Positions 12,017-25,254 of a DNA stretch of 64,000 nt are shown here, piece by piece. The number at the start of each line of letters is the position of its first letter. Positions within the stretch are counted from its first letter, which is position 1. The notes under the pieces were generated by a model. The model was not told where the DNA came from. It saw nothing but the letters and a program-made list of their open reading frames with translations, and searched no databases. Position numbers and translations under genes: made by a program. This DNA comes from Chionis minor (Eukaryota; Chordata; Aves; Charadriiformes; Chionididae), in the NCBI GenBank assembly GCA_013398295.1, contig VZSF01008872.1:1-64000 (forward strand). The letters are read 5' to 3'.

Positions 12017-15000
12017 AAAAAATGACACTATGTGAACATAAAACTTGAAATTTTTTTGGTATACCTCACATTAAGTGGAACTGTTGCTTCTGGTCTAATT
12101 TCTATAAAATCTGTTGAACAGAACATAACTGGATGTGTGTTAGCTTGAAAGATGAATATGTAGATGTGTGCAGAAAGTGTTGTTGGACACCTGAACAATC
12201 TGTTGAGCAGGGTTGTAATGCTGAGGTCTGTAACTGCTTGATGTGGACAATGATACCCTGAATTTTGCTATATTTGCCATTCTTATGCATTCTGATCCAT
12301 GTAGCTTGAAGACAAATTGTTAATCAGTATTTTCTTTTCTATGGCAATCATCACTGCATCTCTGGGAGAGATACCTGTGCTCTGCTCGATCGGTTGTGTA
12401 TGACTTAAGAAGCAGCTCTGTGTAGGAATTAAAATGAAAAATCTAACTTGGATATGTGAGAAAACACTTAAAAAAATTGTTTCTACAGTGAAATACACTG
12501 CCTACTTGCTGGACTGCACTGGAGTTGTAAATCCTTGATGCTCTCTTAACTGATAACTGAAGTTACTGTTCCCTGTAGTTTCAGCATTACCCATCACAAT
12601 GTCACTAGTGTAACAAACTGATGTTATTAAGGAATTGTTAGTTTCACAACTATCTGTAGAGAAGAGTGAGACTGAGGAGGTTGAGGGTGGAGATCGCGTG
12701 ATTGAGGAAAGGAGGTGGAGACCTGCTTGGAGGTCTTTGCAATGTAATAAAATTAAACCATTGCTTGGTTTGTGTTGTAATTATGGTATACCTAGCAAAA
12801 ACCCCAAACCCTATGTATAAGATTTGCTGCAAGCATGTAAGTAATGTCTATATTTTCAGCTGTGCTTTGTAGATAAGGCAAAAATGTGGCCAAGAAATTG
12901 TAAAATTCTTTAACCTTGTTTTTTCCTTTCCTTTATATTAGGATGTTACTTATTCTGCCCTGAACTAGAGGAATCCTTTTAGTAATTTAACTGGAAAAAG
13001 CTGTGAGTTTAAACCTCAAGAAGGACCACGAGCCGGGCAATGTGACATAACTCAGTAAATAATAGTAAATAACAATTTCGGAACAAAACAATATCGTTAT
13101 ATTTATTTTTAGAATTAGTTTGTTATATATTTTATCTGCATTGTGCTAATATATTTGATTGTCTTAGGTTTTTAGCCTTTCTATTTGCAGCAGTCAGTCT
13201 GCTGTTCCCTGAGCTCTTATGAAGACTCTCCTTTCACATATGCAGACACTTCTGCTTGTTTCACTGGAAATGTAATCCTTACAGTTATTAATTTTGCTGT
13301 GGTTTCAGTGCAGTGAACACATTCTTAAAGGCTTATTTTACTGAAAGCCGATTTACTTTATACTTGATGGCTTGTAAAATATATTATCTACTTTCAGTAA
13401 CGTGGTTGAGCTTTTGACTCATCCAGGCTGGTCTTCTGCCACACTTGATAGCCTTTTTGCATATTAGAATGTGCTTTGAGGGAAGTGTTCTTGAATATCA
13501 ATCAGCTCAGCTCTCCTCATCCTCTTGGCCGTTCAGAGCTATGCCCTATGGGACACAGTCAAGCAGACCCCTGAGCAAGTCAAAGCTAGGAGAGGTGCTC
13601 CACCGGATTTATTAGTGGTGAAAAAGAATAAATTCTTTGTGGATGTGAAGGACAAGTGGTGGTAGAATTTCAGATCCTGAGAGAAGTGTGCAAGGCAAAT
13701 AGTAAAATTAATTTTTATTAAACTAATCCTTAATTTATCCTCTTCTCTTGACTTCCAAATTGTTCATCACGAAAAAGGATGTAGGGAAGTATTTTTCCTA
13801 GTTGAGCTTATAGCCTTGTGTTAAGAGGAAGGCATTTCATCTGTGTCTGTAACTTCCTGTAGAGGTGTTCATTAAGGTAATGTCGACTATATAATTCTAC
13901 TAGTATATGAGTGCTTATTAAGATACTAGAAAATGTGTGTATGATCATTACTTCCTCCTCTATGTGTCTTATGAGTATAAATGACCAGCTTTAATTTCTT
14001 TTCAAAACAACAACAAAAAGACTTTAGGTTTCAGATTGTATATCCTATTCTCAACCTTAAAATGAAACAGGAAGTTAGTATGAAAATTTTGGGAAAAACA
14101 AGATTTTAGAAATCTCTTCAGTGACCCTGCTGGCTGGCTTAAGAATCAATACGATCAATGTGCTGCCTGATCTCAATTGTGTTTGTAGGCAAGCAACAAT
14201 CTGTGTTTGTTATAAAAGGCTCTTAAACATGTAAGTCTGGCCTGTAAATTCCAAGCCTATGACTGCAGAGCATTGCCACTTTGCATTTTTGCGATTCTGA
14301 TCTTAAACACCTAAATTACCTATTCCTAGTATAGGCTCTTAAGCCTTGTAAGTACTTGTGTTTTATATAATGTTAGTTAAGCGTTGATGTTTGTGCCTGA
14401 ACAGATGGGTTTCTACATGTATTTCAGAGGCCTGGGTCTATGGAACTTCTGAATAAAGTTAAAAATAATATTTGCCTGTGTTCATATACTTAAATAATCA
14501 ACTGATTAGGGCCTAAGTCTTCAGACTACAGATGTAAATTCATTAGAAGTTGGAGAGAGAAATTTTAAAAATAAACTTTAGCATGCGTTATCTGTAGGCT
14601 GGTTGGTCTTAATTTGCTATGCAAGCATCTGTCACGGCTTAAATACTTTCCAGTGTCTTTGCCAGACTTATTAGAATGCCATTTGAAGTAGTCATAAAAA
14701 TTATTTGTGTATTTAAAGTGATTTTCTTTGAAGTCCTTTTCCTAAAATTAATCATAAAAGGGGTCTCTAGAGAGTTGCGGTTACCAAAAAAATTTTCAAA
14801 ATTTCTGATATAGATAGGTCCAGTTTGGCTAATTTCACTTTTAAGTCTCATAATTAGAGTTGGAGTATTAGAACTCACTTGAAGCTTTGTTTTATGTGTG
14901 TTAGGGTAACATATCTCAAAACTGGTATGTTCTCTTTTCTGTCTGCTTTTTTTTTTTTTCCATTGAGTGGTTGTTAGAGTAATCCTGTGATAACTGCATG

Positions 15001-15211
15001 ACTTTGCCATTATTGAAACTTGATTTGTGTTGCTTTGGGTTTACGGCATAATTGTACAGTATTGTGAGACCCCTCCCATTAGTGAGTAATCTAGGCTTTC
15101 ATTAGTTATTGCAAACAGCAGCTGTTTGTAATAGGAGAATAGGCTTTCACTAAATGTATTTAGATAAACATTTAAAAATGGAGACTCATAAATCTTTCCT
15201 TTAACTTCTAA
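12017..15211 (+). other. Presumed STPG2 intron E0-E1
   Basis: About 3.2 kb of AT-rich DNA without a recognisable gene or repeat. A somewhat GC-richer patch at 13500-13610 is unexplained. The longest ORF (123 codons, minus strand, 14639-15010) is low-complexity in composition, has no recognisable domain and is probably chance. Confidence 0.5.
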
Positions 15212-15325
15212 CGGGAAACTGCACTGCATTATGAAAATGTCAACAACAAAAAAGAAGGCAAGAAGAAATATGACCTCTTCATCCCATGGTACCATGAAGT
15301 AATAGAATTACAGGAAGAAAAGGAG
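15212..15325 (+). pseudogene. STPG2: STPG2 exon relic E1 (best preserved)
   Basis: An uninterrupted 38-codon frame reads ...HYENVNNKKEGKKKYDLFIP, then WYHEVIELQEEKE, and ends at GAG/GTAATG (donor GT at 15326). This is very close to the Y-E-N-V-N...F-I-P-R-L-Y-E-I-I-V-L-E-E-K-K-K segment I recall for mammalian STPG2. The frame ends in phase 0, which joins correctly to E2 (...EEKE / GFPGPGEY...). The expected acceptor is missing. The bases before the exon are pyrimidine-rich (TCTTTCCTTTAACTTCTAAC), but there is no AG between 15184 and 15253, and an in-frame TAA lies at 15209-15211. The codons are the least damaged of the series, so decay may be fairly recent. Confidence 0.75.
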
Positions 15326-18300
15326 GTAATGGCATTTCAGCTTTTTCCTATTATTTGAAAACTAATTTATACCTGGATTTCAGGTGTAAGGCTTTCATAT
15401 GCAGGACGAAATAAACCACTGCAATTTATATTGAAAATGAAAAAAAAACCCAACCTAGTTAAGAATGAAATTTCATGAGCTTTTTTTTCCTCTCCTACGT
15501 CACTGTAAATCCTGTGAAATAATTTAAGAGCATAAGCTTTTTATACTTTGTAAAAATTGTGAAGCCAAGTATTTTCCACACATTTTTGGAATGGTATGTC
15601 AAAATTGAAATCAAATGACTCATAATCATAACTCCTCTCAGAATTCATCAAGATTCAATAAATATACATCAAAACATACTTAGAATAAATTACCCGTGGT
15701 ATTGTTTTTGTTTAAAGTGTATTTTAAACTGAATAAATGGAATATTTCAGATGTTTAACATAACATGGCAGAATTTTGGAGCCTTTAGGCATACATCCAG
15801 GGAGAAGGCTTAAGCTACAGGTAATTGCTTTAACATTGATATATTTTGCTTATGTAACAATGCTTTCTTTTTGCGTTTGCTTTATATATTTATATTTTTA
15901 GAGATTTCAGTTAAAATTAAATCAATGCTTCGCTAGATCCAACTGTATTTTCTCTTCTGACTGAGTTTTCCACATCTCCAGCAAAATCTTTGAGGTGTGA
16001 ACATTCTTGTCATTTTACATTCTTAGTTTTTCTATTTTCATTCAGTGTCACTGTAAAGAATTGTAAGGTAAATGGGATGGATACTACCAGTTTGAGCTGA
16101 TAAGTGATAGAAGAGCAGTAAGTATGATTTTTCAAAGGTGCGAGCACTGGAAGTAACTAATTGGATTTTCATTAAATAAGTAACTGCCGTTACTGGATCA
16201 AAGGACAGAAACACTTATAGTTTTGAGAGAAAGCTGCAAGTAATTCATTTTGTGCATGTAAAAAGTTTTGTTAAAATTCAAGGAACTCAAGTTGGGACTT
16301 CTGAATTTTGAAAATCTTCATATGTGGATGCAAAGCTAAAAAAAATTATTTTTAGCACACAAGCTTTTAACTTAAGGCTATTATAACCAAGACTGTTACA
16401 TCTCTAGAGTACAGAGAATTCTGAAACTATTTTGCACAAACTTGCAAAAGCTGTCTGAGATCTCTTGAAATAATGAGGTTGTCTTGCAAATGTTTACTGG
16501 AACCATGGTTTCTTATTTGAAATATTCTCAGGTGATAATTAATGAGGAAGTTAATACCTTATCTCACGCAAAGGCCAAAGGACGGAGCAGTGACATGAAT
16601 GGGTGCAACTGCATTAGTGGGAGGCAGCTGTTCTCTTGGCATGTGATCAGATGTGAGCCATGCGAAGAGGTCTAAATTTGAGATTGTAACTTCTTAGCTC
16701 TTTTGTGCTTTATCTCTTAATTCCTAATAAACTAGTTCAGTCTTCCTTGGGTGTGTAAAGCTGTCCTTGACATAAGAGGAATACAGAAACAATGGCATAA
16801 ATGGATAGACAGAGGGGTGTATAAGCATTGAGAGGACCTAGCACTCCTTTTACTGAGGAAGGAGCAATGTAGAAAACTAGACAGATTCAGGAAGGAGGGG
16901 GGAAACGGTGTTTGTAGGCAGGAAGTGATAAAAAAGGAAAATATTATTATGTGTTTGCATGTTGGTAGAGACAGAGGATGTGGTGTGTTTTTCTATCTGG
17001 CTTTTAAAAGTTCAATACAGAATTGATGAATGAATGTTGCTTCATCTTTTCAAATTACATGAAATGTCTGATGAAAATATTCTCTTTGGGTTTCTGCTAA
17101 GTGCTAATGCATAAAAAATTATTATAAAAATAAAATTATCAGATTAAAAAAAATGTGTTATGTGAGAATTAAAGTTGAGAGTACATCCCAGTAATTTAAG
17201 TTGATGAACAGTGTGTTGCAATTACCTTGGAGATCTCAGTTCTTTAAGGTATGGAAAGCAGACCAGATCAGATAAAAACCGTCTTTTTGTCCTTAGCTAG
17301 GATGATACGCACAGTTAAAAGAGTGTATGGGAAATACCGATGTGAACAGTTAGCTGAATTCAGCTCCGTGCTTTGGGATTGAGTGCAATAACTGGAAAAC
17401 TTAGTCTTGCAACAAAATTTAAACCTGAGCTTTGGGATTGAAATTGCTTGTGCCCAGGAAAGATTATGTGCTAATTTATGCTTTTGTTGTAGTTGTAGTA
17501 AAGGCATTCATAACACTTACTTTCCTGTGGACCCACAGATTTCTGATAAGACTTGAGCTTACAGTGCAGCCTATCAATTGGAGCAATATCTTTCCACGGT
17601 ACTCTTTTTACAAAGCTGGTGAGGATTTCATGTCAATGAGTCTGCAAGTTCTTAGTTAAATTTGATTAAGAGCGACTAATAGGTTCAAATTTATCATGAA
17701 AGGATGAACTGACTGACACATTTACAAGCGTTACCATGTCCACTGTTTCCTTTAAAGACTAGGCTGCAAACTGCAGTGTTTTTAATCATCAGCTCATTCT
17801 AACTGTATTCACAAATGTTAAAACGTTCAGCTGTAACTGAGTATATGTCATAACATGCCTTCTGGGAAAGACAAGGGTTTTCTAAATGACCTTATTGAGA
17901 GTTTTCAGGTCTGAAAATATTTAGATCTTTTTTTAAGCTGCACTGCATGTAAAGTACTGTGACCTTGGAATTTGTGAAGAAAGCCTATAAACTCAAAAGC
18001 ACGTGTAGGCTATTCTTAAACTGGGAAGTAGGAAAGAAAGCAGGGGGCTCACACCATTTCAGAAAAGAGGAGGAGTTGATCTAAATATGTGAAGCATCGA
18101 TCTGGATACTTTTTAAAATTTACTACATTCCCATTTTGTGGTGAAAAGTCCATAAAATTGTTTCTTCAATTATTTTAGTATCTTTAAGATCCTTTAGGTT
18201 AAGGAGGATAGGCTTCTAAAGATACTTCTTGTAATAACTTCCACTGAGCAAGTGCAAAATAGTATTTTTCCTGAATAATTTCTGAGAAAGGACTGGAGAC

Positions 18301-18484
18301 TCAGATTTCACTTGACAATGCTACTAATACAGTATTAATAAAACTGAGCACAGCTTGGAGAAGTGATGTCAGTTTCTCACTTCTTCCTTAATACTGATGA
18401 CTTTTAGGTAGCTTTGTTCTGAATACCTTGAAGAATGCCAAGGAATAACAATCCTGAAGCAGAATGTATGTCAAAACTGTAGCG

Positions 18485-18795
18485 TTGTTGTGAAAAAGGG
18501 AAATGCCAGGTGCCACAGTAGGATGAGCACATAGAAGTATAGCCTGCAAGGCACATGAAATAGCGCTTGCTAGCCGTGCTACACAGAGTAGACTTCGCCT
18601 GGACTATGGTGTCACATCAAGCATATTTAGGACCAAAAATATGGAGACAAATCAGAGTTGGTTTAGAGGAAAATAATCAGACTGATGAGAGATTTAGAGG
18701 GTTTTCCTAGGCAGAAAAAAGAAATTAGCTGTATCAGTTAATGTAAAGAACAAAAGGGGACTTACTGTAGTAATCTTCAACTACACAAAAGCTTG
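18485..18795 (+). mobile_element. Ancient CR1-family LINE relic (RT C-terminal region)
   Basis: The nucleotide string follows the CR1 segment downstream of the reverse-transcriptase core in order. It has a GTGAAAAAGGGAAATGCCA block, then a CTACAC...CGCCTGGACTATGGTGTCA block (CR1: LYSALVRPHLEYCVQF). Next come AATCAGACTGATGAGAG...TTTAGAGG (CR1: R-A-x-K-M-I-x-G-L-E) and AATCTTCAACTAC...AAAAG. Many substitutions and indels break every frame, and it is much more diverged than the copy at 25.2 kb. It is probably an insertion predating modern bird lineages. Confidence 0.55.
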
Positions 18796-21700
18796 CCGAA
18801 GAAAGACAGGAAATAATGTGGCTTCTAAATCCACCTGTAATCAAGATGAGAAGAGAAAAGCTTTGGCCTAGCATGGATTTGTGTAAATGTGTTTCTTTTG
18901 AAAGAGTCGTTATCAAAGGCTTGTAAATTTGATCAATTTCTGTTCTCCATGCAGATTTTGTCTGGATTGCTTTCAGACTCGTATTTATGGAAGGTTTTAG
19001 TGAATAGATTCCTTTATTTTTGAGAACAAAGAACATTTCAGGTGAGGAGGGATCGACTTTGCCAATAGCCAAAACAAGAGCAAATTCTGACTTTGTGTTT
19101 GATTAGCTCTAGTGCCTTCTTAGAAAATGATTAAAAACTTGAAGCTTGTTGTCAGTTCAGTTCCCATTTTGTTAGTGTGTTTACGTGTATATATGTATTG
19201 AACTTGCAACATATATATAGTCCTATGAAATTCAGGACATCCTGAGGTTAAAAATATACTCACTTGCTGTACTAAGTAAAGTAACACTATTGACTCTGTG
19301 CTGGAGATATATCTTTTGCCAGTCTGGTAAATATCCGATTCATTTTCTCAAAATAAAACAGTTAGAAAAAAAAAGTAGTGGCTTGTGGATGCACTATGTT
19401 ACTATTTGTGACACAAGTTAATGATCTGCTATATTCCTCCAGACCTGTGAAGATGGTCGTCTTTGAGAAAGGAGGGTAAGAAATGTGTAGCAACTTTTTA
19501 TATGTGAGTTGAGGATAGACTGTAAGGAAATAAAGCAGGATTTTGACAGAGCATTTTCTCATCACCCATCATATGTCTAATTATCTGATCACTAGCTGCA
19601 TTCTTTGAACCACCACGTGATGATATATGAACACATGTATCAGAAGTTTTGTACATGGTACCTTTTTATCAGTCTTTCTTTTTGGAATATCTACATGTTT
19701 TACCCTAGAATTATACCTTGAAATAGGTTTGCAAGTTAATCTGAACCTGTGAATACTAACAGCAGCTTTTCCAAAGCAGTCCTAAACTTCAGTGCTTGTT
19801 TAATATCTATGCTGCCCTATTTAAGTACAGCATACAAGAGAATGATGTCTAAGTGAAGTATGCATGTATAGACAAACAAGATTCTGTCCAAAAGACCTTT
19901 AAAAAAAAAAGTGATAATGGGAGGACTGAACTGGTAGGTACTACTACACTTCTCTGTGCTGTCATCTTTAATTTTAACAAAGAAGGAATGTCTTCTCTGT
20001 ACGGACTACAGGTTTTTACAGCTACACTAGACTTTCTCAGTTTTACTTACACAATTAAAGTAAAATGAATACTATAGATAAAAATAAAACATATATTAAT
20101 ATGTTCCTAAGAACCAGATTTTACTGCAATTGTCTTTCTCATTAATGAACTGCAGGCCCTCAATGTGCAAGTGAGCTAACTGAAAAACACAGCAGTTGCC
20201 CTTAGAATGTACTCTACACATGCGATTACAATGATAGTAACACTTGAGTGTCTAAGGGTGTATTTCTAGACTGTGATAGCTTTTATTTGCCAATGATATT
20301 GTGAATAATCCCATGAATATACAGTTACTTGGGTTTTGCTACACTTCACCTGCATTTGGTACTGATCACTCCCAAAGCTTTATTTTGTTTTGTTTGTTAC
20401 TAACCTCAATACTGTTCGTTTGTTCTCATAGGATAAATCAATGAAAGCCTCTGTTTATAAATCAATCGACCATACATAGTTAGTTTCATCTTGTATGTAA
20501 TGTTAGTAGCTTCTTGCAAAAGAAAATTCTCAGGATCATATAGATTGGAGTTACTGGATCTTGAAGAGCTTCTGTTGCCTCAGGCAGAACACTGAGGCTG
20601 CTTAATCATTTCAGTTCTGGGAACTACAGTAAATCATCTGTGAATTTAAATCTGTTTGAAAAGGTAACTTACACTGGAGTCTCTCTTGGCATATACTAGG
20701 CCAAACTACAATTTATACCCTCACAGAGTAGGCATAAATTTCCTTGTATTTACTAGAAATCATTGCTTATATGTGAGGTAAGTTTTCAAGTCACTGACTC
20801 GGTAGTTTTGTATGGATGTTTTAAAACTGGGATGAAAAAGTATGTACAATACATACACAGGATTAACAATAACTATTTCTACTTCTGTTCAAAAATAGTA
20901 TTGTGACTTAAAAGTTCAGAAGGCTGCTTTTTGTCTTATAATACTAAGAATTAAAAGCTGATTGATGTTACTTTTTTTTTAATTGAAACATCGAGAGTTT
21001 TTTAGTAGGCTATGACTTGGTTAAAAATTACATGACTTTCACGAAGCCAAAAATTCACTTTTATTTTTAGCCTAGGATGGGGATGTAACAACACTCTTTA
21101 CTTCTCTAATACATTTTATCCTAAAATGCCAGTGCCTTCCTCCTCTGCCTCCCATCCTCCCCTGTATGAATGTATTGAGCCTTGCAAAATGAATGTGCTG
21201 GGATCCTGATGTTCAGCTTACAATTAAGGCTGTAACGAGGTTACAGGGCATATTAAGGGTTATGCAACAGATGAGCATGGCGAGGAATTTAAATGTTGTC
21301 TTCTAGTAAGAATGTCTTCCTTGTTTTTACGAGACCACCTACTGATGCAATGTATTATTGGTTTAATGTTACTACAGGATCTTTTTTTTTTTTTTTAAAT
21401 ATACCATTACCTGGTATATCTCTGTTAAAGAATCTTGCCCAGTGAGTGTTTTGCAGCACTTAGTATATTTGTGTTTCCTGTCTCCTGTTAGTAGTTACAT
21501 CAGAGATAGTTGGTGGATTCTTTTGTAGTGTTTTGAAAAGAAATGAATTGATTCTAGAAGCAAGAGATCCACTTATTCTCAAAAGTAGTTAAAAAAATAT
21601 TTCTTTGCCTATCATTTTATTACTTCTCTATACTTTCAGATAGTGCTGTGACTTTGCTTTGTTGCAGCTGTTTATTAAAAATATCCTGGTGAATCCTGGC

Positions 21701-23437
21701 AGATAGTAATGTTCTCTGCAGGTTTCACCCCACACTAGCTCAAAGTCATAACATTTTTCACTATAGGATGGTTTTGTTATGGGTTTTTCTTTTGCTTTTC
21801 TCTAGAGAGACTTCCCTCTCTGGAGTTTCCCCACTGCAATCTTTGATATTTTCTCACTACCTGAATTGATGAATGGTTGGATTTGCATCAATACTTTGCA
21901 CAAAAGCAGCTGGCTTTTCTGGTGCCATCACCTTCATGTGGAAATTGGTAGAATGAATCAAACCCTCACTAGCTTCTGTGGTAATCTTTATTTTAAAAAA
22001 ATAATAATCCATTAACTTGTAGTCTGTGTGAATGAAATTCACAGTAAAACGTTCCTTGCTTTAGTACTGTCAGATTGTGTTATTTGAAAAGTATGAATAA
22101 ATGTAAAATTTTGCAACCGCTCTCTCTTTCCTTTAAGCTTTCTGGGTTTACTGTTAGTGTCAGAGGTCATGTGTTTATAAATTACTATGAAAATTGGGAA
22201 CTCTTTTTTTTGTGGGCAATGAAAGTAGTGATTTTATTGTAAGATCGTAATTTCAGCTTTTCAGGTTATTTCAGATTGTCCAAAGAAAAGTAATAGGAGC
22301 TGCTGCTTTTTCTTTTTTTTTTTTTTTTTTCCAAATAGAAGAAGACAACATTAAAGTGTGTGTGTGTTAAGAGTGTGACAGAGATATCCTAGTAAGACTA
22401 ATGATTACCTGAAATACTTGTCTTTGCTTTTGAAGCTTAACCCTTTTGCTCATCAATCAGTCAGCAATGGCAGGTAGTGACCATTAGGTGAATTCATTAG
22501 CACCCTGCAGCCTTCTTGTACAGGGTGACCCACATCTGTCTTCATTAGAAGTTTGCTACTTGCCAGTAGTGAACAGATGGGTCATTATAGCCTACATTGC
22601 CCTCTGGGCATACCTGGAGGACGGGCAAAGTCGTTCAATACAGGACACAGATGCATATTTACTTCATAGAAATGGGGCAAGATATTTCTGATATAACATC
22701 AGACTCAGACTAGCTACCTTATACTACCTTATACTAAGTGGTTTTGGCTTTTTTATTATTATTTATTCTGCCTGATACCAGCTTTGTGAACATGGAAGCG
22801 TGGCTAAAATAGAAACTTGAATTATTGATGACCATTTCTTAGAAAAATATTACGAAGTATAACGTATAGCATTGCTGAACTGTTAATCGGTATTTTCATT
22901 TGAACCCTGGGTGCCAGTTTCAACATCTCATTTTCTTTTTCTACAATCCGAATATTTTCTGTACAAATTAATTATTTTTTTAAAAGAATTCCATGAAGTA
23001 TGGCTGAAGGTAATATACATTCATAATCCTGTTGCTAGGAAAGGAAAGCTTAAAAGCCTTGTTTCCTTATTGCTTCAGCATTGCTATTTACACTGAACGA
23101 GTCTAAATCCTGTTCTCCCACCATGGCTGAAAAAATTTTTGAAAAAACACCCTAAACACCTATATATCAGTTATTCACTATGAGTTGCCTTCTTTCAAAA
23201 CTTTGGAGTAATTGAGCATGTATTTTCAATGTTAGCAGTGTTATAGTTAATATTCCACTTCAGGTTTTTTTTGGACAAAATTCCTTTGGTCACTGAGTTT
23301 AATGTAAAACACTCTTAAATGTAGGGCAAACTGGTTCCAGCTAGAAAGCCTGATTATGACACTAGCTTCCCCTGGGAAGTTCTCCTGAATAGAACGGGAA
23401 GGAGGTGTTCTTTTTTACTTTAAGGTGTCATTGAATT

Positions 23438-23588
23438 AAAAAACCCCCAAACAACCAAAAAACACCCCCCCCCCCAAAAAAAACCACCAAAAAAACCCCA
23501 AAACAAAAACCAAACCACAAACAAACAAACAAACCCCCAAAAAAACCAAAACCCCACAACCAAAAACCAAACCCAAACCAAAAGCCAA
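23438..23588. repeat. A/C-rich low-complexity tract with C11 run
   Basis: About 150 bases consist almost only of A and C. C runs (including 11 consecutive C at 23465-23475) alternate with A runs and CAAA-type units. The minus strand therefore has a G/T tract with several G runs. It follows no recognisable element and probably arose by slippage. Similar shorter tracts occur at 32368, 36158 and 41842. Confidence 0.85.
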
Positions 23589-25254
23589 GGTTGTCTTCTC
23601 TCCTTTACTGAACAAACCCCACCATCAATTCAGGTATGATTATTATAAAAGTACATTTATTATAAAAGGATTTTTGTTTCTTTAGCTTTTTGTAAGAAGT
23701 TGTCATCCACTTGGAACTTGTTTGCTATATTTAAATAAGTATATTGTTTCTCTTTTCATAATTTAGAAGAGATAGTAGTTTTGTCCAATTCTTTTTCCAT
23801 TGTTGAGAGAGGTTTTTTTTAATAAACTCTGTTTCTGTTACTAAACTTCTGTGAAACTTTAATTCTGTAAGAAAAATATTAATTCTATGTGGATGTGTGT
23901 GAACATATGTTTTGTTGTAAGTGGTGTGATGCTTGAAGCAGAACTTAAAACTATTCTGGAGCTTGTGCCTGTTTTAGTAATAGAGACCATTCTCCTTAGG
24001 AAGGTATGACCTTGTCCCCTAGTTACGTTGCATGTAAGAATAATTGTCTCTTCTGTTTATAATGAAAAAAAAAAATGTGGTCATCTTCTTTGGTTAAAAA
24101 CTAGGAACAACTTTTGTTGACTAGATTTTATATATTTGGTGAAAAATAATGTTGGTTACGTTGTCGGAATAGTACACTCATGAATGCTAAAACTGTAATG
24201 TTTGAAGTTGTACATACAACAGATGAATTGGACAGCAAACGAAAAACATGCTTTCTACTTGCAGTAGAGATGATTTATGACAGTTAATTCTGCTTGGCAC
24301 ATAGAAGGGAGCATTAATAGCCTGTCTCATGAGAAGTGCAATATCTTGCTGCTGTTCCTATATTTTATCAATTTTTTCAGTTGAGAGGTATTTCGCTGTG
24401 TGCGTGACAAAAAGGTGGCAGAAGCTTGTTGCTGTAACTTAAGGCAAATACTAAAATTTATTCATCCTCTCAGTTTTTGAGAAATAGCATACTGTGTTAG
24501 CATGTTCGATAGATTTATTATCTCAGATTACCCAGCAGTAAAGATCACATGCAGCATCCATCCAGAATATTTGCATGTATTTACATTGTTTACAGAAGCC
24601 ATTAAAATGATCTGAGAGGCTTTGATTTAAGATTGCACAAGTAACCTCAATATGGCCTTTTTGTATCTACAGTTTGTGATACAATCTTTAATTACATCAT
24701 GACACTGTATTTTTCACAGGATCTTGCCTTAGGGTATACAAAATAATGTTCACCAAGTAAAGTGTTTTTTCTTTATTATTTATTATTTATTCTCCTCATT
24801 CTGCATGAATCCCATGCGATATATTGCACATCCTCTTTACCATGTTCTGAAATGCAGGTGATTATTTTCCTTATTAGCATTGCTCTGCTGCTAGTAGTAG
24901 GGTTTTTTTTAACTTCTCTACAATTATAGAATGTGCCATTTTTTTTTTTTATTCTGTCATGTTCGTTCTTACTGCCACCATACTCTTTTTTTTGGCAACT
25001 TGCATTACACCTTTTTTGTTCTTACACCAATTCTTTGTTCATTTTTGATACTCTGTTATCTCATTAAAAACTGGGTTTGTTTTTTGTTTTTTTCTTTTTT
25101 TTGAAACCTCGGGTTTTTCAGAACCAAAAATGCATCAGTATTAACAGTAAAACTTGCAATGAATATAGTTACTACTACTACTAATGTATTAATGAACTTC
25201 TATTGCACTGTAAATCATAGAATGTTAGGGATTGGAAGGGACTCTGGAGGTCAT

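Noticed and set aside
14639..15010. 123-codon minus-strand ORF
   Set aside because: Composition is dominated by Lys, Thr, Ser and Ile from AT-rich DNA. No domain is recognisable, and it lies beside a + strand exon relic. Likely chance.
15190..15214. AT-AC (U12-type) intron explanation for the AC-ending acceptors of E1 and E2
   Set aside because: TCCTTTAAC near 15199 faintly resembles a U12 branch site. However, the E1 donor is GTAATG rather than ATATCC or GTATCC, and no branch-site match precedes E2, so loss of AG is simpler.
21230..21246. CTGTAAC-GAG-GTTACAG hairpin
   Set aside because: A 7-bp stem with a 3-base loop is expected by chance in 64 kb and has no associated RNA-like context.
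22718..22738. TACCTTATAC tandem duplication
   Set aside because: A short two-copy slippage repeat without further structure.
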